This document shows positions 18,316 through 26,937 of a stretch of DNA of 64,000 nt, piece by piece. Numbering within the stretch: position 1 is the first letter of the stretch; each line of letters begins with the position of its first letter. Where the stretch lies: positions 2,446,501 through 2,510,500 of the forward strand of contig NZ_CP033580.1 of NCBI RefSeq assembly GCF_003722315.1. Direction: 5' to 3'. The DNA is from Thermoanaerobacter ethanolicus JW 200 (GTDB lineage: Bacteria; Bacillota; Thermoanaerobacteria; Thermoanaerobacterales; Thermoanaerobacteraceae). A program made the translations under genes and the position numbers. Below the pieces are notes generated by a model, which saw only the letters and a program-made list of their open reading frames with translations, made no database searches and was not told the DNA's origin.

Positions 18316-19911
18316 CATAGTGTAAAATTATCGTAGGATTTTTAGATGATAAAAAAACAAGAGACAACCCCTGTGATAAAATAGATTGTGGAAAACCAAA
18401 AAAACATGAAAGGGGTGTCTCTTGTGAAAAAAATTAAGTTTGAAGATATTATACTACAAAATGCATGTAATTACATCAATAATGTGATAGAAATTTTTAA
18501 AAAGTTATTAGAAGAAGGGATGGATATAACAGAACTTTCATTAAAAGTTAGAGAAATGGTAGACAAATTAGGTATAGAAACAATGGTAGCAATTATAGAA
18601 GAATTAGATAAGATAATAAAAGAAGACAAGAGAAGGAAAGAGAAATGGGTAGTAGAAAGGGAAGATGAAAAGACTTTAATAACGACAGTAGGAGAAATAA
18701 AATATAAAAGGACATATTACAAATCAAAAGAAGATGGGAGATACACCTACTTAACAGATGACGCATTAGGGATAGGTAGGCATGAGAGGATAGAAGAAGG
18801 AGTAAAAGTAAAGATAGTAGAAAAAGCGACAGAAGAATCCTATGAAAAAAGCAGTAAAGAAGCAAGCCCAGTAGAATTAAGTAGACAGACAGTATTAAAT
18901 GCAATAAGAGAGATAGGAGAAGTAGAAATAAAAAAAGAAGTAGAAGAAAAGAAAGAAATAAAAGTATTATACATAGAAGCAGATGAAGACCACGTATCCT
19001 TACAAGACGGGGGAAAAGAAATGCCACGACTTGTATACATACATGAAGGCAAAGAGACAAAGAACGGTAGGTCTGAGCTAAAGAATGTCCATTACAAAGC
19101 ATATGTAGGACAAAAGCCAGAAGACATATGGATAGACGTAGCAAATTACATAAATGACAATTACAAAGAAGAAAAAATAGAGAAGATATACATAGCAGGT
19201 GATGGAGCAAGATGGATAAAAGAAGGGATAGAGTGGATACCAAAATCAAGATTTGTATTAGACAGGTATCATTTAAACAAATACATACTCATGGCAACAT
19301 CGAAAGAGCCAAGATATAGAGATAGGATATGGAGAGCAATAAATGAAGGGAATGAAAAAGAATTAAAAGAAGCATTTAATGAACTATCAAAAATAGCACA
19401 AACAGAGCAAGAGAAGAAGAAAATAAGGGAAGTAAAGAAATACATATTAAACAACTGGGAAGGGATAAAAATATACAAAGAAGATGAGGATGCAATAGGG
19501 TGCAGTGCAGAAGGGCATATAAGCCATGTATTTTCAGACAGGTTAAGCAGGAACCCATTAGGATGGAGTAGAGAAGGATTAAAGCTAATGGCGAAATTAA
19601 GAGTATTTAAGAAAAATGGAGGCAATTTAAGAGAAGTAGAATGGCGTAAAAAGCGCAAAAACAACAATGAAGGTTATAAATTAACAAAGAAGCAAATAAA
19701 AGAGGCAGTAAAGAGAGCTAAAACGTATACAAAAGAACAAATAAACAATATTACAGTATTAAACATGGGCAAAGTAACACCAATATATAGAATTTTAAAA
19801 GCAATAAAATATGAAAGAGTGATATAAAAAACACATAATAATGGAAACCTTGATTTAAGCAATTTCAGGGGTTGTCTTTAAAAAAATATCCTACAGTATC
19901 TTGACACTATC
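18316..19911 (+). mobile_element. ISLre2-family insertion sequence with 9-bp target duplication
   Basis: The 1596-bp element has terminal inverted repeats: left CATAGTGTAAAATTATCG-TAGGATTTTT, right (reversed) GATAGTGTCAAGATACTG-TAGGATATTT. A second pair of inverted words (GACAACCCCTG) lies just inside. TTATAAAGG occurs directly before (18307-18315) and directly after (19912-19920), a perfect target duplication, so the insertion is complete and probably recent. It lies some 240 bases upstream of galT. Confidence 0.93.
18424..19827 (+). CDS. ISLre2-family transposase (UPF0236)
   Basis: The roughly 467-residue protein matches the ISLre2/UPF0236 transposase pattern: an N-terminal helical part, [24 protein letters not shown], the acidic-site segment [51 protein letters not shown], and the C-terminal [27 protein letters not shown]. 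The GTG at 18424 is preferred because GAAAGGGG precedes it by eight bases; an ATG 36 bases upstream is in frame but has no site. Intact and alone in the element. Codon use is extremely adenine-rich. Confidence 0.92.
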   Translation: MKKIKFEDIILQNACNYINNVIEIFKKLLEEGMDITELSLKVREMVDKLGIETMVAIIEELDKIIKEDKRRKEKWVVEREDEKTLITTVGEIKYKRTYYKSKEDGRYTYLTDDALGIGRHERIEEGVKVKIVEKATEESYEKSSKEASPVELSRQTVLNAIREIGEVEIKKEVEEKKEIKVLYIEADEDHVSLQDGGKEMPRLVYIHEGKETKNGRSELKNVHYKAYVGQKPEDIWIDVANYINDNYKEEKIEKIYIAGDGARWIKEGIEWIPKSRFVLDRYHLNKYILMATSKEPRYRDRIWRAINEGNEKELKEAFNELSKIAQTEQEKKKIREVKKYILNNWEGIKIYKEDEDAIGCSAEGHISHVFSDRLSRNPLGWSREGLKLMAKLRVFKKNGGNLREVEWRKKRKNNNEGYKLTKKQIKEAVKRAKTYTKEQINNITVLNMGKVTPIYRILKAIKYERVI

Positions 19912-19990
19912 TTATAAAGGTAATGAATAATTGTTAATATTGAAAAATGTGCTAAAATATATTTAGAACGTAGTAAATGGGGATGATATA

Positions 19991-20548
19991 ATGGAAAATA
20001 TAATACCTAAAAACAAAAAAATTACTTATGAAGAATTCGAAGAAATAGACTCTAAAACTGATGAAATGCTCGAATTCATAAACGGCGAAATATATTTGTT
20101 ATCCGCCCCTTCAGTGGCACACCAAAGAATTTTAACGAACTTATCGACAGAATTTGGAATATATTTTATAGATAAAAAGTGCAAACATTTTGTTGCCCCT
20201 TTAGATGTTATACTACAAAATGACCAAGAAAAGCACAAAGTACAGCCAGATATAACTGTTATTTGTGATGAAAAAGGACTCACTGAAAATAACTATACTG
20301 GAGTACCTGAACTTGTAGTGGAGATACTATCTCCTTCCACAGCATCAAAAGATTATATAATAAAAATGGATTTGTACATGAGGTTTGGAGTAAAAGAATA
20401 CTGGATAGTATCACCAAAAAACCAAGAAATTCAGATATTCAGTTTGCAAGACGGCGTATACGGTGAACCAATTAATTTTTCAAAAGATGAGGTATTAAAA
20501 TCGGTGATATACGATGACTTAAAAATTGATTTGAAAAATATATTTTAA
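19991..20548 (+). CDS. Uma2-family (DUF820) PD-(D/E)XK nuclease-like protein
   Basis: The 185-residue protein shows the Uma2 core: FINGEIYLLSAPSVAHQRI, VQPDITVICDE, VPELVVEILSPSTASKDYIIKMDLYMRFGVKEYWIVSP. The pattern P-D-x(n)-E-I-L-S-P...K corresponds to the restriction-endonuclease fold active site. Biological role of the family is not established; many members sit in multi-copy arrays or near mobile elements. Here it is a single plus-strand gene 80 bases after the ISLre2 end, with GGGGATGATATA before the ATG and a terminator behind it. Confidence 0.85.
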   Translation: MENIIPKNKKITYEEFEEIDSKTDEMLEFINGEIYLLSAPSVAHQRILTNLSTEFGIYFIDKKCKHFVAPLDVILQNDQEKHKVQPDITVICDEKGLTENNYTGVPELVVEILSPSTASKDYIIKMDLYMRFGVKEYWIVSPKNQEIQIFSLQDGVYGEPINFSKDEVLKSVIYDDLKIDLKNIF

Positions 20549-20574
20549 AAGTGCAGAGGAAATTCTCTGCACTT
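20549..20574. terminator. Hairpin terminator after the Uma2 gene
   Basis: AAGTGCAGAG and CTCTGCACTT form a 10-bp stem with a short loop, starting at the Uma2 stop. The T-rich tail is CAGTTTT on the plus strand. Confidence 0.7.
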
Positions 20575-20732
20575 CAGTTTTAAGACAAACTCCATTTTTA
20601 ACTCATACAAAAAGTGGGGTCTTCGTTGTTTTTGAATAAATTTGATAAATATTGGATAAAATCTTGCAAATGCTCTTTCTATCGTTTCTTTCCCCTCTCC
20701 ATTTTAAATCCCCCATTTATTAAATTAAATAT

Positions 20733-20773
20733 GGTAAGTAAAATTAAGCATTGTATACCTAATTTTACTTACC
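20733..20773. terminator. Inverted repeat after the aldolase gene, possible terminator
   Basis: GGTAAGTAAAATT and AATTTTACTTACC form a perfect 13-bp stem with a 15-base loop, ten bases beyond the eda stop on the minus strand. It lacks a clear T tract. The rest of the 20575-20782 gap shows nothing recognisable. Confidence 0.45.
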
Positions 20774-20782
20774 AACGTAAAT

Positions 20783-21415
20783 TTAAACTTGATTTACTAA
20801 ATTTACAAACTCCCTGGCTCTTTCGGTTATTTTGTCAAACATGCCTTTTGCTATAAGATCTTTATCTACTAATGCTCCACCTAATGATACACCTGTTGCA
20901 CCTGCTAAAATGAAATCTTTAATATTATTTTTATTAATTCCTCCCGTTACAAAAATAGGTATATGTTTAAGTGGCCCTAAAATTTCTTTTAAATATTGAG
21001 GTCCAAATACACCCGCAGGGAAAACTTTAATGAAATCTGCTCCTGCCTCATAACCTGTTAAAATTTCTGTGGGTGTTGTAGCACCGGGAATTACAGGTAT
21101 ACCATACCTATTGCACAATTTTATTACATCAAGTCTCATAACTGGTGTAAATATAAACTTCGCACCAGCTATAATAGCAGCCCTCGCTGTTTCTGCATCT
21201 AATACTGTTCCAGCTCCAACAAAATATTTATTTTCTTTATTTAATTCTTTAATTACATCTAAAGCACCAGGAGTTTCAACAGTTATTTCTAATGCTTCAA
21301 TACCACCTTTTTTTAAGGCATCAGCTAAAGAAAACATTGTGTTTATATCGCTATTTCTAATTACAGCTGTTATTTTAAGTTGTTTAAGTTTTTCAATTAT
21401 TTCCTGCTTTTTCAT
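20783..21415 (-). CDS. eda: KDPG/KHG aldolase
   Basis: The 210-residue class I aldolase has the family layout: AVIRNSD near residue 18, the catalytic glutamate in ALEITVETPGA, GAGTVLDAETARAAIIAGAKFIFTP, and PGATTPTEI and FIKVFPAGVFGPQYLKEI, where the lysine forms the Schiff base. It splits 2-keto-3-deoxy-6-phosphogluconate (or a related keto acid) to pyruvate and an aldehyde. It is the last gene of a likely operon with PTS IIA/IIB, an Ldh2-family oxidoreductase and a 2-hydroxyacid dehydrogenase. That context suggests a sugar-acid or amino-sugar-acid route, similar in shape to the Salmonella glucosaminate system, though the true substrate is not shown. Confidence 0.92.
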   Translation of the reverse strand: MKKQEIIEKLKQLKITAVIRNSDINTMFSLADALKKGGIEALEITVETPGALDVIKELNKENKYFVGAGTVLDAETARAAIIAGAKFIFTPVMRLDVIKLCNRYGIPVIPGATTPTEILTGYEAGADFIKVFPAGVFGPQYLKEILGPLKHIPIFVTGGINKNNIKDFILAGATGVSLGGALVDKDLIAKGMFDKITERAREFVNLVNQV

Positions 21416-21436
21416 TTCGCATCCTCCTCTTAATTT

Positions 21437-22393
21437 TTATTTCTTATAAAGATATTTAGGTTCCATACCTTCTAACACACTGATAAGCCCTTCTACCGCC
21501 ATAATTCCCATCCTGTCTGTAGCTTCTTTAGTAGACGCTCCACAATGAGGTGATAAAATTACATTATCTAATTCAAACAATTTGCTATTTAGTGGTGGCT
21601 CTTCTTCAAAAGCATCTAATGCTGCCCCTGCTATTTTTTTGTTTTTTAAAGCGTTATATAATGCATTCTCGTTTATAATTCCACCCCGAGAAGTATTAAT
21701 TATATATGTCGTATTTTTCATAATATTAAATTCTTCTTCATCTATAAAGTGATATGTTTCATCACTTAACGGTATATGCAATGTTATAAAATCTGATTCT
21801 TCCAATAACGTTTTTTTATCAACATATTTCATGCCTATTTTATCTGCAAAATCATAATCAGGGTATTTATCATAAGCTAATATTTTCATGTCAAAACCTG
21901 TAGCTCTTTTGGCAACACCCTTTCCAATACTCCCTGTACCAACGATTCCTAAAGTTTTACCATACACCTCATAACCAACTATCTTTTCCCATTTATTGCT
22001 CCTCACTATATTATCCAACTTAATAACATTTCTGCTTAAGCACAGCATCAGAGAAAAGGCTAAATCTGCTACAGATTCTTTGTTCGCACCAGGAGTAAAA
22101 GTGATTTTTATTCCTAACTTCTCAGCTTCTTCAATATCTATATTATCCATCCCAACTCCATACTTTGTTATAACTTTTAGCTTTTTTGCGTTTTTTAATA
22201 CATTACTTGTAATTTTGTCTAAACCTACAATAATACCATCTATATCTTTTATAATATTAATCAATTCAGATTCTTCATATGGTTTCCCTGATTCATTTCT
22301 TATAATTTCATAATCGTATTTTTTTAGCATTTCAAATGGAACATTACTTGTCTTGCCAAAAGATCTTGGTGTTATTAATATCTTTTTTCTCAT
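21437..22393 (-). CDS. D-isomer-specific 2-hydroxyacid dehydrogenase (phosphoglycerate-dehydrogenase-like)
   Basis: The 318-residue NAD(P)-dependent dehydrogenase has the Rossmann motif GIVGTGSIGKGVAKRA (about 145-160), the signature FITLHIPLSDETYHFIDEEEFNIMKNTTYIINTSRGGIINENAL, and the catalytic arginine, glutamate and histidine (SRGG, FEEEPP, SPHCGAST). The substrate is some 2-keto/2-hydroxy acid. In this operon, with an aldolase behind and an Ldh2-type enzyme ahead, it could reduce a keto sugar acid (2-ketogluconate reductases belong to this family). It lacks the ACT domain of full SerA. It starts 160 bases after the preceding gene, so it might have its own promoter. Confidence 0.88.
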   Translation of the reverse strand: MRKKILITPRSFGKTSNVPFEMLKKYDYEIIRNESGKPYEESELINIIKDIDGIIVGLDKITSNVLKNAKKLKVITKYGVGMDNIDIEEAEKLGIKITFTPGANKESVADLAFSLMLCLSRNVIKLDNIVRSNKWEKIVGYEVYGKTLGIVGTGSIGKGVAKRATGFDMKILAYDKYPDYDFADKIGMKYVDKKTLLEESDFITLHIPLSDETYHFIDEEEFNIMKNTTYIINTSRGGIINENALYNALKNKKIAGAALDAFEEEPPLNSKLFELDNVILSPHCGASTKEATDRMGIMAVEGLISVLEGMEPKYLYKK

Positions 22394-22553
22394 CTCGAAC
22401 CACCCATGTTATAGTTTTTTTATAATACCAAGACACATAATTTACGTTAAAAATATAACATATTTTGTTTTACTTTAATTGTAATTCCTATAAGATTGCC
22501 CTTTGTTAACCCACCACGATTTAGTCAACTTTACATTTGCTACTCACTTTACC

Positions 22554-23603
22554 TTACACTTCAAAATTTATATTATACTCTTTTGCCAACTCTATTACTT
22601 CTTCATACGTTTTGTCGTTTATCGGAATTCCGTTTTTCAAACGCTCTTCCATCTTTCTTAGTTCTGGTTCACCTGGAAACATAATTTCAATATTATCCTC
22701 TGACCTTGGAACAGATTTCATTTTTTCAATATAACAATTAATTTTCTCATTATATTCTTTTATTGGCATTAGATCAGTAATATTAATTGCTATAAATACT
22801 ATTCCTACATCCTGACCACGATCTAATGTGTTATGAAGTGATCCTACCTCCGGTCCCCATGACGAACCTGTTAGTAAACCGGATATAATATCAATCAACA
22901 TTGCTAGTCCAAATCCTTTATATCCCCCTAACGGATATAGTGTTCCTTTTAAAGCTTCTTGAGGGTCAGTTGTGGGCTTCCCATTTGCATCAAAAGCCCA
23001 ATTATCTGGTATTTTGTCACCTTTAGACAATGCAACATAAATTTTTCCTTTTGCTACAGTAGAAGTTGCCATATCTAAATTTATTACTTGGCCGTTATAC
23101 GGAATTGTAATACATAAAGGATTTGTCCCAACAAATTTGACTTTCCCACCCCATGGTGCCATTGATGCAGGAGCATTTGTCATACCTATAAAGATGCAGT
23201 CATTATTTGCTATCATATTTCCATAATACCCTAATGAACCACAATGGTTTGTATTCCCTATAAATGCTGCTGCAATCCCACTTTTCTTTGCTTTATTTAC
23301 TAAAGGTTCCACCGCTTTATATGCAGCAACCTGTCCCATGTTATTTTTACCATCTATCAATAATAATGGTATATCTTTATCTAAATTCAAGATATCTATA
23401 TCACCTGATAAATTATACAAGCCTAATTTTGCTCTTTTTACATAAATAGGTAAGTTAGATATTCCATGAGATTCTATTCCTCTTAAATCTGAATATATAA
23501 GGTTCTCCGCTATTATTTTGGCATCTGACTCTTTAAAACCCGCTTTTTTAAAAATTTCTACTTCTAGTTCTTTTAATTTTTTTGCATCTACAATCTTTGG
23601 CAT
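22554..23603 (-). CDS. Ldh2-family (malate/L-lactate dehydrogenase type) NAD(P)-dependent oxidoreductase
   Basis: The roughly 349-residue protein shows the Ldh2 pattern: SDLRGIESHGISNLPIYVKR with the catalytic histidine, NTNHCGSLGYYGNMIA, FVGTNPLCITIPY, INLDMATSTVAKGKI and LGGYKGFGLAMLIDIISGLL. Members include 2,3-diketo-L-gulonate reductase and ureidoglycolate dehydrogenase, so a sugar-acid reductase is likely here. The start MPKIVDAKK is chosen after AAAGGGTG. It lies 32 bases downstream of PTS IIB. Confidence 0.85.
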   Translation of the reverse strand: MPKIVDAKKLKELEVEIFKKAGFKESDAKIIAENLIYSDLRGIESHGISNLPIYVKRAKLGLYNLSGDIDILNLDKDIPLLLIDGKNNMGQVAAYKAVEPLVNKAKKSGIAAAFIGNTNHCGSLGYYGNMIANNDCIFIGMTNAPASMAPWGGKVKFVGTNPLCITIPYNGQVINLDMATSTVAKGKIYVALSKGDKIPDNWAFDANGKPTTDPQEALKGTLYPLGGYKGFGLAMLIDIISGLLTGSSWGPEVGSLHNTLDRGQDVGIVFIAINITDLMPIKEYNEKINCYIEKMKSVPRSEDNIEIMFPGEPELRKMEERLKNGIPINDKTYEEVIELAKEYNINFEV

Positions 23604-23635
23604 TAACATCACCCTTTCTATCACTGTATCTAAAC

Positions 23636-24139
23636 TTACATATTTATTCCAAATAGCTTTAGAGCAGCGTCTAAGTTAACTCTTTTGCTTTCTGGAAGTG
23701 TTTGAAAAAATACCTCGACATCAAAATTATTTGCCAATTCCCACAGCATCTCCGCTTCTTCCTTTTTTAAACTAACACTCGGAATCACAAATTTTTTCTC
23801 TGGACTTTTAGCAAGTCCTCCTACATTCAACTTTTTTATAGGCAAGCCTTTAGTAATAGATTCTTTCACTGTAGCAATATCTTTGTAAAGCAAAATAACT
23901 CTGTAATTCCCAAACTTATCATTATTCCATAACGAGATTGCTTCGTCCACGCCAAGTATTTTTACCGCTAAATTAGATGTCGCAGCTGACATTAAATAAA
24001 TACTTTTCATATATTCATCCTTCGCAAGATTATTGTCAATTACAAAAACAGCATTACAACCAAATCCTTTTGACCATTTAGTCATAACCTGGCCATGAAT
24101 TAATCTATCATCCACTCTAGCAAAAAGTATTTCTCCCAT
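23636..24139 (-). CDS. PTS mannose-family IIB component (second copy in the locus)
   Basis: The 167-residue protein follows the IIB(Man) pattern; the phosphorylated histidine is in FARVDDRLIHGQVMTKW, followed by VFVIDNNLAKDEYMKSIYLMSAA. It takes phosphate from IIA and passes it to the incoming sugar at IIC/IID. Starts two bases after the IIA stop. It pairs with the IIA gene just upstream, while the IIB at 28493 pairs with another IIA; both pairs could serve the same IIC/IID. Confidence 0.92.
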   Translation of the reverse strand: MGEILFARVDDRLIHGQVMTKWSKGFGCNAVFVIDNNLAKDEYMKSIYLMSAATSNLAVKILGVDEAISLWNNDKFGNYRVILLYKDIATVKESITKGLPIKKLNVGGLAKSPEKKFVIPSVSLKKEEAEMLWELANNFDVEVFFQTLPESKRVNLDAALKLFGINM

Positions 24140-24141
24140 TT

Positions 24142-24564
24142 CTAGTTATTTTCCTCCTTTTTACTAATTTTGTATCCTAATTTTTTAATTCCATCAACAC
24201 TTGATTTATAGCTTATTTCAATCAAATCTTCTGTATCATAATTGTCCCTAGATGATAACATTTCTATCAACATTGGCAAATTAACCCCTGTCAAAATTTT
24301 TACATCATATTGCTTTGAAACAGATAAAGCACTATTTGATGGGCTTCCACCAAACAGATCTACAAGAATAATTGTTTCTTTATTCGCTTTTTGGTTGTCT
24401 TTAACAATTTTTTCGACGTCCATCCGTAATGATTCAACATCATCCCCTAAATTAAGTCCAAGTGCAACTACATCTTTTTGGTCTCCCATAATCAATTCAG
24501 CGCTCTTTAATAACTCTTTACCAAAATTTCCGTGCGTAATAATCAAAATAGCCTTCTCTTTCAT
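24142..24564 (-). CDS. PTS mannose-family IIA component (second copy in the locus)
   Basis: The 140-residue protein has the EIIA(Man) fold with the active histidine in ILIITHGNFGKELLKSAELI and the LVDLFGGSPSNSA signature. It accepts phosphate from HPr. It lies 335 bases below the IID gene; that gap contains a 21-bp tandem duplication near the IID end and an imperfect G/C hairpin around 24690-24740, and no sigma-54 motif was found in it. Whether this IIA-IIB pair is transcribed with IIC-IID or separately is unclear. Confidence 0.92.
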   Translation of the reverse strand: MKEKAILIITHGNFGKELLKSAELIMGDQKDVVALGLNLGDDVESLRMDVEKIVKDNQKANKETIILVDLFGGSPSNSALSVSKQYDVKILTGVNLPMLIEMLSSRDNYDTEDLIEISYKSSVDGIKKLGYKISKKEENN

Positions 24565-24869
24565 TGTTCCCCCTCTTTCTATTTTTAATGGCGTTAAATG
24601 TTAAAATGTTTCCTTCATACATAGCATATTCATTCTTTAATTAAATAGCTTGTCTTTCATTCAAGTTTTTTAGTATATATGTTTATCCCTAAACAAGGTA
24701 AGAGGGAGAAACAAGCATCCCTCCTCCCTTATAATTTCAGAGAATTACAAGTTTATCAATTTGCGATTTTATCATAGTCAACTTTTAAAATTTTATCTTT
24801 CATTATTCTACTAATGTATTACAAAATATATCAATTAAGTCTATATTTTTAACTCTTAAAAACCATTAA

Positions 24870-24914
24870 TATTTAATATTAGAGTATACCTATTTAATAT
24901 TAGAGTATACCTAT
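24870..24914. repeat. 21-bp tandem duplication at the IID stop
   Basis: TATTTAATATTAGAGTATACC occurs twice head to tail (24870-24890, 24891-24911), covering the last codons and stop of the IID gene and duplicating them just beyond. Probably replication slippage; the reading frame is unaffected. Confidence 0.9.
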
Positions 24915-25784
24915 AAACCCTAACACAGCAAAGATAACTATTAACCACATAAGCACTTGTATAATTTTCAATCCTTTTCTAGAGAAATATAAATAAACTG
25001 ACATTACCACAAGTAAAGGTAGCATACCAGGTAATATTTTATCCAGTATCTGTTGAAGCACAAATTCTTTCCCTGAAATAGTCCACTTAAGTGGAGTACT
25101 TACATTCACATATGAAGCTGCTAAAACGCCCATCATAAAGGTACCCAAAACCGATAATCCATCTATGATGCTTCTTATGCGTTTACCACTAACTATCTCC
25201 GCTACTGCAGCTCGTCCCAAACTATACCCTGCCCTAACAAAGTAAAATCCGTAAAGATATGTTATTGTAACGAATGCAACCCACGGAATCAAAGCACCCA
25301 AAGGATTGCCTGCTTGTGCCCAAGGAAGAGCAAGAGCTATTAAAATATATTGAACAGTCCCAGAATCTATCGCATCTCCTATACCCGCAAGCGGCCCCAT
25401 CAAACCAACTTTTGTATTATTAATAACTTCAGGAGTGACGGCTTCTTCTTTTCTTCCTTCAGCTATTGCTTTAGCTCTCTCTTCTTCTAAAGAAATCGTA
25501 ATTCCAAGTATAGTACCTCCTCCCCAGATACATTGGGTATTAAAAAATAGGAGGTGTCTTTTATATGCTTCTTTTAAGTCTTCTGCCTTTTTATATAATT
25601 TCTTTAAAATAGGCATCATAGCCCACAAAAATGAAGGAGCTATCATTGTTTCATAATTATGAGGAATCTCATTTACATACCACCATCGAAACCAAGCCCG
25701 GTGTAAATCTTTCTTAGTAATCTTCTCTGGAAAACCATTAGCCTGGTCAGTACTTAAATCTTTACTCTTTTCGTTTGTCCCCAT
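24900..25784 (-). CDS. PTS mannose-family IID component
   Basis: The 294-residue membrane subunit has the family pattern: an N-terminal ITKKDLHRAWFRWWYVNEIPHNYETMIAPSFLWAMMPILKKLY, the central GLMGPLAGIGDAIDSGTVQYILIALAL, and hydrophobic helices at the C-terminus (IIQVLMWLIVIFAVLGFIGIL). Together with IIC it forms the sugar channel. It begins 25 bases after IIC with AAGGAGGTAGATGAGAA before the ATG. Substrate cannot be read from sequence. Confidence 0.94.
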   Translation of the reverse strand: MGTNEKSKDLSTDQANGFPEKITKKDLHRAWFRWWYVNEIPHNYETMIAPSFLWAMMPILKKLYKKAEDLKEAYKRHLLFFNTQCIWGGGTILGITISLEEERAKAIAEGRKEEAVTPEVINNTKVGLMGPLAGIGDAIDSGTVQYILIALALPWAQAGNPLGALIPWVAFVTITYLYGFYFVRAGYSLGRAAVAEIVSGKRIRSIIDGLSVLGTFMMGVLAASYVNVSTPLKWTISGKEFVLQQILDKILPGMLPLLVVMSVYLYFSRKGLKIIQVLMWLIVIFAVLGFIGIL

Positions 25785-25809
25785 TTCTCATCTACCTCCT
25801 TAATCATTT

Positions 25810-26589
25810 TTATTCTTCGACTTGTTGCGGGCTAGCTAACATAACATACAAATAAGCTATTATTCCCCCTAAGACTGCATATGTTACAGTATTTACATTA
25901 AGAGGTTTCAAAATTACTGTCATAAAATAAGCCAGAAGGAAAAATACAACGAATTTTCTTTTCCCTATAACAGTTAATGTCAAAGCAATTCCTAACGCAG
26001 GCAACCCTCCTCCTATAACCGACAACATATGAAAAACTTTGCCAGCAGAAACTGTTTTCACTAATGCAGCTATTAAAGGTGTCCCTTTATAAAGTGCAAT
26101 GAAAATTGTTGGAAAAAAGATAACTAAACTCACAATGATGGGGAGAACGACAATAGAGAAAGTTATACCTCTCTCATTTAGCTGATCTGCAAATTTATTA
26201 GCTAAACGAACGACAAAGGTATTAATAAAAAACCTAAAAGTATAAAGATAACTACCTAAAAGCCCTATAGGAACAGCTACAGCAATTGCTGCTTCTGGAC
26301 TTAGCTTTGCCAAAATCGCGACCGGTACTGCTATAGCAGTTGCCACAGCCGGTTCGCTTGGCATTGTACCACCTGGAGCAATTAAACCCATGTAAATTAG
26401 TTGAATAGCAGCAGTAACAGTCATAGCAGTAGGAATATTATGCAGAACTATGCCAACTATCAAACCTGTCATCATAGGAGTAAAGCGAAGCATTAACGTA
26501 GAGTATCCAAGAGCACGTGCTTCTACTATTGCTACCCATAGAGCTATTAAAGCTGCCTGTCCAGCACTAAGAGTAATTTGTTGATCCAT
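25810..26589 (-). CDS. PTS mannose-family IIC component
   Basis: The roughly 259-residue integral membrane protein has the IIC(Man) features: AALIALWVAIVEARALGYSTLMLRFTPMMTGLIVGIVL and LIYMGLIAPGGTMPSEPAVATAIAVPVAIL, with seven or so hydrophobic segments. The start MDQQITL is preferred because GGAGGATGTAAAG precedes it; six more codons are open upstream. An insertion sequence at 26774-28419 now separates it from the IIA-IIB genes and their sigma-54 promoter, so read-through or a new promoter is needed for expression. Confidence 0.93.
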   Translation of the reverse strand: MDQQITLSAGQAALIALWVAIVEARALGYSTLMLRFTPMMTGLIVGIVLHNIPTAMTVTAAIQLIYMGLIAPGGTMPSEPAVATAIAVPVAILAKLSPEAAIAVAVPIGLLGSYLYTFRFFINTFVVRLANKFADQLNERGITFSIVVLPIIVSLVIFFPTIFIALYKGTPLIAALVKTVSAGKVFHMLSVIGGGLPALGIALTLTVIGKRKFVVFFLLAYFMTVILKPLNVNTVTYAVLGGIIAYLYVMLASPQQVEE

Positions 26590-26597
26590 CTTTACAT

Positions 26598-26698
26598 CCT
26601 CCTTCATTTTAATTATTTTTTAGGCTTTTGCAGTTCCTATTGTGAACAAAAACCCCCGCCACCTCCTTCAGTTTTAAATTATTTTTAAACTTTTGCAA
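26598..26698. repeat. Direct duplication of the IIC leader (two ~36-bp copies)
   Basis: On the minus strand two related stretches, TGCAAAAG...AATTAAAA-TGAAGGAGG (26598-26633) and TGCAAAAG...AATTTAAAACTGAAGGAGG (26662-26698), each end in a ribosome-site-like GAAGGAGG. Only the inner copy serves the IIC gene. Confidence 0.6.
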
Positions 26699-26762
26699 AT
26701 CCCCAAAATCCTTAAATTAAGGGGTTCAGTTATATACTTTCAAAGGAATTCCCCCCTCTTTT
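26693..26762 (-). repeat. Hairpin-bearing repeat, inverted partner of 32762-32837
   Basis: Read on the minus strand, GAATTCCTTTGAAAGTATATA, then GAACCCCTTAATTTA and GGATTTTGGGG match the plus-strand copy at 32762-32837 with few differences. The C4/G4 arms form a hairpin. It abuts the IS insertion at 26774. Confidence 0.7.
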
Positions 26763-26862
26763 GTTAAATATTATAGACTTGTGCAAAATTCAGAAGCCTT
26801 AATTTAAGCCATTCTACAGACATACTTTTTTCCTATCACTCTTGAATTTTTTATCTTTTATG

Positions 26863-26912
26863 TAGGATTTCCCCTCCCATTTGTCGAATTATTATATATA
26901 CACTATAAAAAA
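26863..26912 (+). promoter_or_regulatory. Dispersed intergenic motif, copy 3, inside the IS before the transposase
   Basis: TGTAGGATTTCCCC is followed by TTTGTCGAATTATTATATATA and, 25 bases on, by the transposase ribosome site. Same word order as in copies 1 and 2, here on the plus strand; its position suggests a promoter for the transposase. Confidence 0.45.
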
Positions 26913-26937
26913 TTTTTTAAGAAGGAGGAAATCCTAC

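Noticed and set aside
18593-19667. Long open frames on the minus strand opposite the ISLre2 transposase
   Set aside because: They are rich in leucine, serine and cysteine with no domain signal, as expected from the complement of a very A-rich gene; the plus-strand transposase explains the region.
24690-24740. G/C hairpin between IID and the second IIA as a terminator
   Set aside because: The stem is imperfect and no T tract follows on the minus strand; left unassigned.
24565-24899. Second sigma-54 promoter before the second IIA gene
   Set aside because: No GG-N10-GC arrangement with the right flanking bases was found in the gap.
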